Assembly (NCBI RefSeq): GCF_000422865.1
Contig: NZ_AUGW01000024.1
Span: 1-56,473, forward strand
Origin: Oceanospirillum maris DSM 6286
GTDB taxonomy: Bacteria; Pseudomonadota; Gammaproteobacteria; Pseudomonadales; Halomonadaceae
Direction of reading: 5' to 3'
Length of the DNA stretch: 56,473 nt
How positions within the stretch are numbered: position 1 is the stretch's first letter; every line of letters starts with the position of its first letter. The position numbers and the translations under genes are program-made. This document shows, in pieces, positions 35,201-41,918 of this stretch. The notes beneath the pieces are model-generated. The model made no database searches. It was not told the DNA's origin and worked only from the letters and a program-made list of their open reading frames with translations.

Positions 35201-35282
35201 AAAGATAGGTGTACGTGGATAAGATGGGCGCACGTAAAAGATAGGCACGTGGAAAAGATAGACCTTTGGGCAGAATAGAAGG
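35201..35282. repeat. Degenerate AAAGATAGG/CACGT repeats
   Basis: Between the two regulators the units AAAGATAGGTGTACGTGG, AAGATGGGCGCACGT and AAAGATAGGCACGTGG follow each other imperfectly. This resembles slippage-type repeats; no function is seen. Confidence 0.4.
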
Positions 35283-36218
35283 TTACTGCAAGACAGTGCT
35301 TGGGAGGGTTCCTTGTTTGACCAGTGCCTGTAAAACCTCTCGGGTTTTTTCTTGAAAGTGATCACGTAAAAGCCGCATGGCGGGGGTGATTGAATGGCGG
35401 CTAGGACACACCAGCCAAAGCTCTGAAACACGGGGTTGGAATTCTGTCATAACAGCGCGCACCCGATGCTCCAGAAGATCACGGGACATATCAAGACAGG
35501 ATTTAACCGCAATACCTTGCCCCGAAACACACCACCGTCGTACCAGGTCACCATCATTAGACGCGCGGTTACCTGTCATTTTTATACGATAGGTTTGATT
35601 GTCTTGGGTAAACGTCCAAACGTTATGCAGAATATTATGCAGTTGATAAAACAAGCCGTTATGGGCCGATAGATCCTGAGGGTGTTTGGGTTCGCCGTAG
35701 ATCTGTAAATAGGGTTCTGTTGCGCATAATACTCCCGGTACATTACAGATTTTAAAGCCATAAAGGTTGATTTCTGTCGGAGAGCCATAGCGTAGCGCCA
35801 TATCAACCTCATCCCGGTAGAAGTCGATATTATTGTCTCCGATATTAATTCTGAGTCTAACTTGAGGGTGGTCTTGGATAAAGTCATCAAGCCAGGGCAT
35901 GACAAGGTTCCGTCCTAGGTCTGAGGAGACGGATAATCGTATCTCGCCATCAAGCTGCTCACTGTCATGTCGGATATTTTGACGAGCTTGCTCTAGCATC
36001 TCTAGGGCTTGCTCGCACTGGGGTAGGTAACGCTCGCCGGCACTGGATAAGCGTAACTGTCGCGTTGTACGTACAAAAAGCTCTGAGCCTAAGGCCTTTT
36101 CTACCCTTTTTACCGCAGCACTGGCGGTAGCGACACGTATATCTAAACTGGTTGCTGCGGCAGTAATACTGCGGAACTCGGCTACTTTAAGAATGATCTG
36201 TAAATCTTCAGTTTGCAT
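35283..36218 (-). CDS. LysR-family transcriptional regulator
   Basis: 311 residues from ATG 36218. The helix-turn-helix is at about 1-60 (DLQIILKVAEFRSITAAATSLDIRVATASAAVKRVEKALG). The effector domain (about 90-290) has IRLSVSSDLGRNLVMPWLDDF. It belongs to the subgroup resembling DsdC/CrgA-type regulators, and its target is unclear; no divergent gene lies nearer than 800 bases. The control region of the DUF3305 genes begins just beyond its start. Confidence 0.87.
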   Translation of the reverse strand: MQTEDLQIILKVAEFRSITAAATSLDIRVATASAAVKRVEKALGSELFVRTTRQLRLSSAGERYLPQCEQALEMLEQARQNIRHDSEQLDGEIRLSVSSDLGRNLVMPWLDDFIQDHPQVRLRINIGDNNIDFYRDEVDMALRYGSPTEINLYGFKICNVPGVLCATEPYLQIYGEPKHPQDLSAHNGLFYQLHNILHNVWTFTQDNQTYRIKMTGNRASNDGDLVRRWCVSGQGIAVKSCLDMSRDLLEHRVRAVMTEFQPRVSELWLVCPSRHSITPAMRLLRDHFQEKTREVLQALVKQGTLPSTVLQ

Positions 36219-36357
36219 GATTATCAAATATTTTTTGAATATGTTTATCTGATTATGCTGTTTTTAGTTATTTATTCAATCTGTAATAAGTTCAACCCTT
36301 GCTCTGAATACAAACATCGGTTCTTGGTTCTAAACGCGTCACTAGGACAAACTCAGT

Positions 36358-36372
36358 GCCCCAAGTTGACCC
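36358..36372. promoter_or_regulatory. Candidate enhancer site upstream of the 36443 promoter
   Basis: On the minus strand GGGTCAACTTGGGGC matches the FDH-side site GGGTCAAAATGGGAC. It lies about 70 bases upstream of the -24 element. AGGACAAACTCAGTGCC at 36344 is a second, weaker relative. Confidence 0.45.
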
Positions 36373-36442
36373 TAACCCCTTAAAACACATACTTTTACTA
36401 AGTGATTTAAGGAATCAGGCTGTCTTATGTTCGTATTAAGGT

Positions 36443-36458
36443 TGGCATTTTCATTGCA
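36443..36458 (+). promoter_or_regulatory. Sigma54-type promoter upstream of a structured RNA and DUF3305
   Basis: TGGCATTTTCATTGCA matches TGGCA and TTGCA with the exact ten-base spacing. The expected start is near 36469. Confidence 0.75.
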
Positions 36459-36468
36459 GAATAAAAGA

Positions 36469-36618
36469 TAGATTATTCGGCCTTAACGGAATCACCCTGC
36501 ACTGGTGTAAGCCAGTTTCGTTAACTGCCATGTGCCGAATAATTTTGGGGTTGTTCTGCGCCGAGTCTTCATATTTTTAATGTGAAGGCTATTTCGGAAT
36601 TCCGATACGGCGCTTTTT
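36469..36618 (+). ncRNA. Candidate sigma54-controlled structured RNA with terminator
   Basis: Two structured domains follow the promoter. Domain 1: ATTATTCGGC (36472-36481) pairs perfectly with GCCGAATAAT (36534-36543), enclosing TTAACG/CGTTAA (36483-36488, 36519-36524) and CACC/GGTG (36493-36496, 36504-36507). Domain 2: GCGCCG (36558-36563) pairs with CGGCGC (36608-36613), enclosing a CTTCATATT/AATGTGAAG hairpin (36567-36587) and the palindrome TCGGAATTCCGA (36594-36605), followed by TTTTT (36614-36618). There is no open frame of note. It may be a small RNA of about 150 bases or a leader with an attenuator for the genes 490 bases downstream. It does not match a riboswitch class that I recognise. 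Confidence 0.55.
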
Positions 36619-37108
36619 CTAGACTAGTGTGTTGCCCAAAAACTGCTAGCCACTAGCCGCAACTGCCAAGCCCAATCGTTTTACGCTTTTTTACACACAT
36701 CGTACTATGGAGTCTTACTTAAGGCTTTAATGGACGGTATATCCAGGCTTTTTCTGGAGTAGCAGTACTCTTTGCCTTTCTGTTTGGCGGAGTGCTGCTT
36801 TTTTTTGTTTATCGGTTATCACTTTTTGTTTATCGATTGTCACTGGTGTTTTTCCTCCTTCTTTTCCCTTTTGTTACCTACTGGTGCTGGCTCACTCCTT
36901 GCGTTATCTATTTTCGAGCCTTTTTTACTCGCCATTATCATTCTAGACGATCTACCCTGAGTAGTAGCGGGGCACACTTGAGCAGTAGTGAATCACTTGA
37001 CCCATAGTAAATCATATTTGAACAGCACGAGCCGTGCTTCATCAGTATGACTATAGATTGTGCAGGCTTAATAATGACGTTCATACAGTAACCGAAAGGG
37101 ATATTTCT
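36619..37108. other. Gene-free spacer before DUF3305
   Basis: The region has T-rich direct repeats near 36809-36845 (TTTGTTTATCGGTTATCAC and TTTGTTTATCGATTGTCAC) and repeated AGTAG/TGAATC units near 36960-37010. Hydrophobic short frames across it look like repeat artefacts, not genes. A constitutive promoter could not be recognised. Confidence 0.4.
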
Positions 37109-37606
37109 ATGACTGAGCAACTCTCAAATCAACAGACAAACACCAAAGATACTCGCTTTCTGGGTATTGAGCTGACGCCGCTAGAGCTTCGGTCTGGGCG
37201 TTGGGTGCTACAGGAGTGGCAGATACAACAACTTTGGCCAGAAAGCAGCTCACCGGACGCGGCATCTCAAGAGAACCCGATTACTTGGCTGCCGCTTGAG
37301 CTTTATAAAGATGAGAGAAGCGCCTATCGCTTTAATCTTGATTCTGTCGTACCTCATCTGTTCGTCCTTTGTGATGACTCTGATGAAAATGTATGGCTGC
37401 CGATTCAAATGACCGCCTGCCAAGACCTTGCGGCCTCTTGGCTTGATGGTGAACAAAAGGTACTCGAATACCCTATGCCGGAAGCGCTTCAATGCTGGAT
37501 GGAAGCCTTTATTACCGAGCATGGTGAGCTGATCGAAGGCAAGCGTAAAAAGCGTTATGCCGGTGAAGGAAAAGGAAAAGTAAGACAAAAAGGAGACCTA
37601 TTATGA
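37109..37606 (+). CDS. DUF3305 protein of formate dehydrogenase clusters
   Basis: 165 residues from ATG 37109 with AAAGGGA upstream. Members occur nearly only beside formate dehydrogenase genes; function is unknown. Recognisable parts are LGIELTPLELRSGRWVLQEWQI and the YKDERSAYRFNL / PHLFVLCDD stretch. The C-terminus is a basic tail (EGKRKKRYAGEGKGK). It overlaps the DUF3306 gene by four bases and is likely to be expressed from the upstream sigma54-type promoter. Confidence 0.85.
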   Translation: MTEQLSNQQTNTKDTRFLGIELTPLELRSGRWVLQEWQIQQLWPESSSPDAASQENPITWLPLELYKDERSAYRFNLDSVVPHLFVLCDDSDENVWLPIQMTACQDLAASWLDGEQKVLEYPMPEALQCWMEAFITEHGELIEGKRKKRYAGEGKGKVRQKGDLL

Positions 37607-38364
37607 CCGAAGGGGGTTTTCTTTCACGCTGGTCCCAGCGTAAACAGCAAAATCAAAATATGGATCTGCAAGATATACCGGCTGTTGATGTACCGGATAA
37701 TCTATCTGATCCGCTAGACCATCTACAGAACCCAATAGATCAATCTCTAGGCTTAGACGAATCTCTAAACATCGACAGCTCTACAGATAGCCCCAATACC
37801 CAAGCCGATACCGTTTATGAGCCGGAGCACAGGCTCACCGATGAAGATATGCCCGATATTGCCAGTATTGACGGCAACAGCGATATCAGTGCTTTTTTTA
37901 GCGAAGGTGTGAGCGAGCAGCTACGAAAACAAGCCTTAAAGGCGATGTTTATCAAGCCAGAATTTAATTTAAGAGATGGCATGGATGATTACGATATGGA
38001 TTATACCAAGGTAAAAACCCTGTCATCCGAAGTCGCCTCAGGCCTGCGTCAATGGTTTAAAGAAAAAGAGCCGATTGATCCAGAGCTTCTTGAGTCCAGC
38101 GCGCCTAAGGCTGACTTGCTTGAGGCTGTTGAGTCAAAGCAAGAGCCTTTAGAGCAAGAGGCCATTGAATCAGAGCTATCGGAGTCAGAGCCGATTGAAC
38201 CAGAACTGATTGAACCAGAGACCTTAGACGCAGATCATCCTCCTGAAGTAGGAAATACGGATCAGGCCGATCCCGACAAAAGTGAGCTAGATCAAATTCA
38301 AATGAACCTAGCGTCAGATAAGGCGACAGTAGCAGATTTAAATTCCGTGCTTAAGGAGGGTTGA
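37603..38364 (+). CDS. DUF3306 protein of formate dehydrogenase clusters
   Basis: 253 residues. The N-terminal FLSRWSQRKQQ and the core SEQLRKQALKAMFIKPEFNLRDGMDDYDMDYT (about 105-137) are the DUF3306 hallmarks. The rest is highly acidic low-complexity sequence, including EPIEPELIEPETLD-type repeats near residues 200-215. No membrane segment is seen. Function is unknown; together with DUF3305 it may assist FDH assembly. Confidence 0.85.
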   Translation: MTEGGFLSRWSQRKQQNQNMDLQDIPAVDVPDNLSDPLDHLQNPIDQSLGLDESLNIDSSTDSPNTQADTVYEPEHRLTDEDMPDIASIDGNSDISAFFSEGVSEQLRKQALKAMFIKPEFNLRDGMDDYDMDYTKVKTLSSEVASGLRQWFKEKEPIDPELLESSAPKADLLEAVESKQEPLEQEAIESELSESEPIEPELIEPETLDADHPPEVGNTDQADPDKSELDQIQMNLASDKATVADLNSVLKEG

Positions 38365-38597
38365 GGCTTTCTCTCAAGGCTGTCAGCTTTACGTTGGCGT
38401 AAGGTTGCCTAATTAAACCTAAAAGCAGGATGTAAAAAGAAGGTTATAAGCGATAAAGAATAGAAAGAGAGAAATAAGAGAAGGATAGAAAGCAAGGCAT
38501 AGAGCGCTTCAAAAATAGAATGATAACGTGTACGTCAAGAAGCGGCGGTCCATAGCAAGCAATAATAAACAACCAGCAGAAAGCCCGACAATAAAAA

Positions 38598-38652
38598 GGG
38601 TCAAAATGGGACGGTGTCCAAAAAAACCTGAATTAATTGGACAAAATGTCCC
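38598..38652. promoter_or_regulatory. Two candidate enhancer sites before the FDH operon
   Basis: GGGTCAAAATGGGAC (38598-38612) and TGGACAAAATGTCCC (38638-38652) lie 70-125 bases upstream of the -24 element. An overlapping GGGACGGTGTCC palindrome is at 38608-38619. The second site is nearly a perfect palindrome. Confidence 0.6.
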
Positions 38653-38677
38653 GGCGATCACAAAAAACTAACAGCCA

Positions 38678-38842
38678 AACAGAGCAAAGCAGAACCAGAC
38701 ACTTTTTGTTTTCGGCAACACCGGCCTAGCACTTGCTGAAATAAGAGATAGCACAAAACCTGACGCTGATTGCAATACTCGTCAATCAAGAACAATAAAA
38801 AATAATAGCAACAGCCTGACCGTGTCTTCGCTTTGCTCTGTT
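38678..38842. repeat. 13-bp inverted repeat flanking the FDH operon promoter
   Basis: AACAGAGCAAAGC (38678-38690) and GCTTTGCTCTGTT (38830-38842) are exact inverse copies, and AGACAC/GTGTCT extends the match after a short gap. The 165-bp segment between and including them contains the sigma54-type promoter and the leader. It may be a small inserted element or an RNA/DNA structure; no target duplication is seen. Confidence 0.4.
38722..38737 (+). promoter_or_regulatory. Sigma54-type promoter for the FDH operon
   Basis: CGGCCTAGCACTTGCT: GG-N10-GC with TTGCT at -12; weaker in the -24 flank than the tupA site. The expected start near 38748 gives a leader of about 125 bases. Confidence 0.6.
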
Positions 38843-38873
38843 CTGTAGAAAATACAGCAGATGAGGAAACACC

Positions 38874-40748
38874 ATGACAGCTCCGTTCATTGAACTGCAG
38901 CGAGAACAACAGAACACCAATTACCAAGCACGACTTAGTGCGCTGGAGGCTTTGTCGCGTCCGCAAAATCTTGCTGCACCCTCTATCAGTTATCAAGCGG
39001 GTGGCCACCTACTGATTATTGGTGCTGATGACTTAACCCGTCTCGCGGCCTGTGAGCTTATGTCTCAGGTGGAGGGTGGTTTAAAGGATGATTTAGCGCA
39101 AATTAAGGCTGACTCAGGGGTGAAATCAATCAGCCTATTGATTACCGATGCGGTACAAAACCCGTCGAATCCTGCGCTGGAACAAGCGTTAATCACAACC
39201 GACCAACTGCCCATCGCTTACGGGGAACTCAGCACGCTAAGCGGCTTTTTGGGCGAGTATCAAGCGATTATTAAACCGACTACGACGGGTAGTACGACAG
39301 ATAGTACGATGGATAACAATAGAGCCGATGATTCTTTTGAGTCGGTGGATCTAGCCTCGGCGTTGATTCAACGCACCCATTTTGATCTGGTATTAGATCT
39401 AGGCCGAGAACCTGCTTTACCGCAGGAGCTATCACCACCGGGTTATTTTGCGGTTGGCCAAGATATAATCAATACAGCGGGTCAAAATGATCCAGTGTTA
39501 TCGCTCGCAACGGTGCTATCACAGCTGCCAGATCTAGAAGGCGAGTTTGAGAAGCCGCTTTACTTCCGTATTAACAATGATATTTGCGCCCATGCGGGTC
39601 GTGGTAAAACGGGCTGTACCCGCTGCTTAGATGTTTGCCCTGCGGATGCGATTAGCAGTATTAATATTAGTAATATGAACAAGCAGATCGACATTGATGG
39701 CTACCTTTGCCACGGTGCCGGTAGCTGCTCTACCGCCTGTCCCACCGGAGCTATTAGCTACGGCATGCCTAAAGCTGAGATGATGGCTGATTATCTCAGC
39801 CGTCTTTTAGATAAATATCGTCAGCTGGGCGGATTGAACCCTGTACTGGTTTTTCATGCCGATGAGCAAAGCGTTGTTCCAGAACAACTGGCCGCCAACC
39901 TGATTCCTGTTGCCTTAGAAGAGATCGCCAGTATCGGCATGGAACTATGGCTGCACGCACTTAATGAAGGTGCATCCGGCCTGATTTTCCTAAGTAACGC
40001 CGATACTCCAGCGAGCTTGATTCAGCTACTGGAGCGCGAAATCAAACTGGGTCATCAGATTCTGTCGGCAATGGGCTATTCCACCACTGTATTAAGTCTG
40101 TGCCGTGATCTTGCGTCGCTTGAAGCCGAGGGTATTGTTTTTACACCGTCATCTATACCTTTTGTACCTTTATCACAGAAGGCCAATAACGAAGGGCGTT
40201 TTCAGGAGGCTCCCGGCAAGCGCCAGCGGTTGATTGCTAATATCAACCATTTAGCTGAGAACGCTCCCGATAATACGGTTATACCGGAACAGATTACCCT
40301 TAGTGCCAGCGCCCCTTTTGGTCAAGTTCTTATTAAGGACGAGGCCTGCACGCTGTGCTTCTCCTGCGCCAATATTTGTCCCACTGCAGCACTTCAAACA
40401 GGGAAAGAAACCCCTGCGATATTATTCACCGAGATGGATTGCGTTCAGTGTGGCCTTTGCGAAAGCGCCTGCCCTGAAAATGCGATCACCCGTGAGCAAC
40501 GGTTTATTTTCAATGCTGAAGTACGGGATAACCCCCGTACGCTCTATGAAGACGAAGCCTTCTGCTGTCTCGATTGCAGTAAGCCATTTGCCCCGACCAG
40601 CACAGTGAACAAGATGAAAGAGAAGCTAAAAGATCACGCGATGTTTGCCGGTAGCGCCCTACGCCGCTTGGAGCTGTGTGAAGACTGTCGCGTGAAGGAT
40701 ATTTACCGTGGTCTAGCCGCTAACCCTCAAGCTCAGCTCGATATTTAA
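38874..40748 (+). CDS. Multi-[4Fe-4S] ferredoxin-like protein of the FDH operon
   Basis: 624 residues. Four ferredoxin-type motifs in two pairs: CTRCLDVCP and CHGAGSCSTACP (about 245-290), then CTLCFSCANICP and CVQCGLCESACP (about 484-535). A C-terminal pair CCLDC...CEDC adds more cysteines. Between the pairs a segment FHADEQSVVPEQLAANLIPVALEEIASIG resembles the HdrA/MvhD-like electron-transfer region found in such proteins. Predicted cytoplasmic. It is the first gene of the FDH operon in many gammaproteobacteria, and may supply or accept electrons or aid Fe-S assembly. It has a TTTGSTTDSTMD low-complexity stretch near residue 140. The torD-like gene follows after 13 bases. Confidence 0.88.
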   Translation: MTAPFIELQREQQNTNYQARLSALEALSRPQNLAAPSISYQAGGHLLIIGADDLTRLAACELMSQVEGGLKDDLAQIKADSGVKSISLLITDAVQNPSNPALEQALITTDQLPIAYGELSTLSGFLGEYQAIIKPTTTGSTTDSTMDNNRADDSFESVDLASALIQRTHFDLVLDLGREPALPQELSPPGYFAVGQDIINTAGQNDPVLSLATVLSQLPDLEGEFEKPLYFRINNDICAHAGRGKTGCTRCLDVCPADAISSINISNMNKQIDIDGYLCHGAGSCSTACPTGAISYGMPKAEMMADYLSRLLDKYRQLGGLNPVLVFHADEQSVVPEQLAANLIPVALEEIASIGMELWLHALNEGASGLIFLSNADTPASLIQLLEREIKLGHQILSAMGYSTTVLSLCRDLASLEAEGIVFTPSSIPFVPLSQKANNEGRFQEAPGKRQRLIANINHLAENAPDNTVIPEQITLSASAPFGQVLIKDEACTLCFSCANICPTAALQTGKETPAILFTEMDCVQCGLCESACPENAITREQRFIFNAEVRDNPRTLYEDEAFCCLDCSKPFAPTSTVNKMKEKLKDHAMFAGSALRRLELCEDCRVKDIYRGLAANPQAQLDI

Positions 40749-40761
40749 TAGGAGGTAAAAC

Positions 40762-41412
40762 ATGACCGTTCATCAGCATACAGCCTCCCCATCATCCGCT
40801 CCTGCTCAACCTGAAATCAGTGAGCAGGACAGCCTAAGAGCCGATATTTACAGCTTACTGGCTGCTTTACTTCGGGATACACCATCAGAAGCGTTAATGC
40901 ACTGGCTAACGCAGCTTGATACGAATGAACATGACGGCTCCGATATGGGTAAAGCTTGGAGTGGCTTACAGCTAGCCGCTCGCCACGTTCGGCAAGAGCA
41001 GCTTTCTGACGAGTACCAACAACTTTTTATCGGCTTAGGCCGAGGTGAGTTAGTGCCCTACGGCTCTTGGTATCTCACTGGTTCATTAATGGAAACGCCG
41101 CTGGCTATTTTGCGCCAAGATCTGAAACGACTGGGTTTTGAGAGGCAAGAACAGGTTAAAGAGCCAGAGGATCATGCGGCAGCATTATTTGAGGTGATCG
41201 CTTATCTCATTATGAGCGGTGCTGGCGCGACGGTTCAAAAAGCATTTTATGAACGTCATTTAGCACAATGGATTGGTCGGTTTTTCCGAGATCTACAGCA
41301 GGCAGATTCTGCGGTGTTTTACAGCAGTGTTGCCACACTGGGTCGAGCCTTTACCGATTTTGAAACCGATGCGATGGCAGCCATAAAAGAACAGGCGCTG
41401 CATCTATCTTAA
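40762..41412 (+). CDS. TorD-family molecular chaperone for formate dehydrogenase
   Basis: 216 residues, all-helical. Typical motifs: RADIYSLLAALLRDTPSEAL near the start and the YQQLFIGLGRGELVPYGSWYLTGSLMETPLAILRQDL stretch, followed by EPEDHAAALFEVIAYLI. Such chaperones bind the Tat signal of molybdo- or tungstoenzymes until the cofactor is inserted. The partner is most likely the alpha subunit three genes on. GGAGG lies at a good distance upstream. Confidence 0.92.
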   Translation: MTVHQHTASPSSAPAQPEISEQDSLRADIYSLLAALLRDTPSEALMHWLTQLDTNEHDGSDMGKAWSGLQLAARHVRQEQLSDEYQQLFIGLGRGELVPYGSWYLTGSLMETPLAILRQDLKRLGFERQEQVKEPEDHAAALFEVIAYLIMSGAGATVQKAFYERHLAQWIGRFFRDLQQADSAVFYSSVATLGRAFTDFETDAMAAIKEQALHLS

Positions 41413-41421
41413 GACCCTTAC

Positions 41422-41470
41422 GCTAAAGCCTTACGTTAAAACCACGGCGTTAAAACGCCAAGGCTTTAGC
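41422..41470. promoter_or_regulatory. Large intergenic hairpin in the FDH operon
   Basis: GCTAAAGCCTT (41422-41432) pairs with AAGGCTTTAGC (41460-41470) and encloses GGCGT-TAAA-ACGCC (41446-41459). No T-run follows, so an RNA stability or processing element is more likely than a terminator. Imperfect 22-bp direct repeats (ACAGAAGTAC..CAGTAA) and CCCCTATAGGGG follow before the next gene. Confidence 0.5.
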
Positions 41471-41643
41471 CAAGACGATAAACAGAAGTACTGAAACAGT
41501 AAAACAGAAGTACGACAACAGTAAAAAATAGACGCTTACAAGATACCCCTATAGGGGTGCGCAGAGCCGCCTATAGCTAAGACCTATCCGGCAAAAAAAG
41601 GAAGGGTCGGTGGACTCTGTAACAAGGCAACGAGGAGAGCACG

Positions 41644-41898
41644 ATGAGTGACAATAATAATAAGGTTTCGTCACCTAGCCCTGAGCTAAGTGAAAAGGAT
41701 AGAGGTTTAGAACATGCAGGTCGCCGTGCTTTTCTTAAAAAGCTAACGGCAGGGGGTGCCCTAGCGGGTATCGCTGCTGTAACGGCTTCTCAAGCAATAG
41801 CTGCGAGTCCAGAACCGGCGAGCAATCCGCAACCGGAAGAAAAAAGCGGCTACCGCGAAACCGATCATATCCGCACCTTTTACGACACCCTGCGTTAA
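41644..41898 (+). CDS. Small Tat-signal protein of FDH regions
   Basis: 84 residues with a twin-arginine motif (GRRAFLKKLTAGGALAG, about 26-42) and hydrophobic stretch ending at an AIAA site. The conserved ending GYRETDHIRTFYDTLR defines the family (formate dehydrogenase region Tat target). It is exported folded, or stays bound through its tail, and its role in FDH biogenesis is not known. GAGGAG precedes the start by 4-9 bases; fdhA begins 20 bases after. Confidence 0.92.
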   Translation: MSDNNNKVSSPSPELSEKDRGLEHAGRRAFLKKLTAGGALAGIAAVTASQAIAASPEPASNPQPEEKSGYRETDHIRTFYDTLR

Positions 41899-41918
41899 TC
41901 AGACCGGAGAAATAGCTG

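Noticed and set aside
36469-36618. Known molybdenum-cofactor riboswitch
   Set aside because: Position fits, but I could not match the expected conserved core, so it is reported only as an unclassified structured RNA.
36772-37007. Hydrophobic short reading frames rich in Phe/Leu/Tyr before DUF3305
   Set aside because: They lie in T-rich direct repeats, lack ribosome sites and two frames overlap; they look like composition artefacts.
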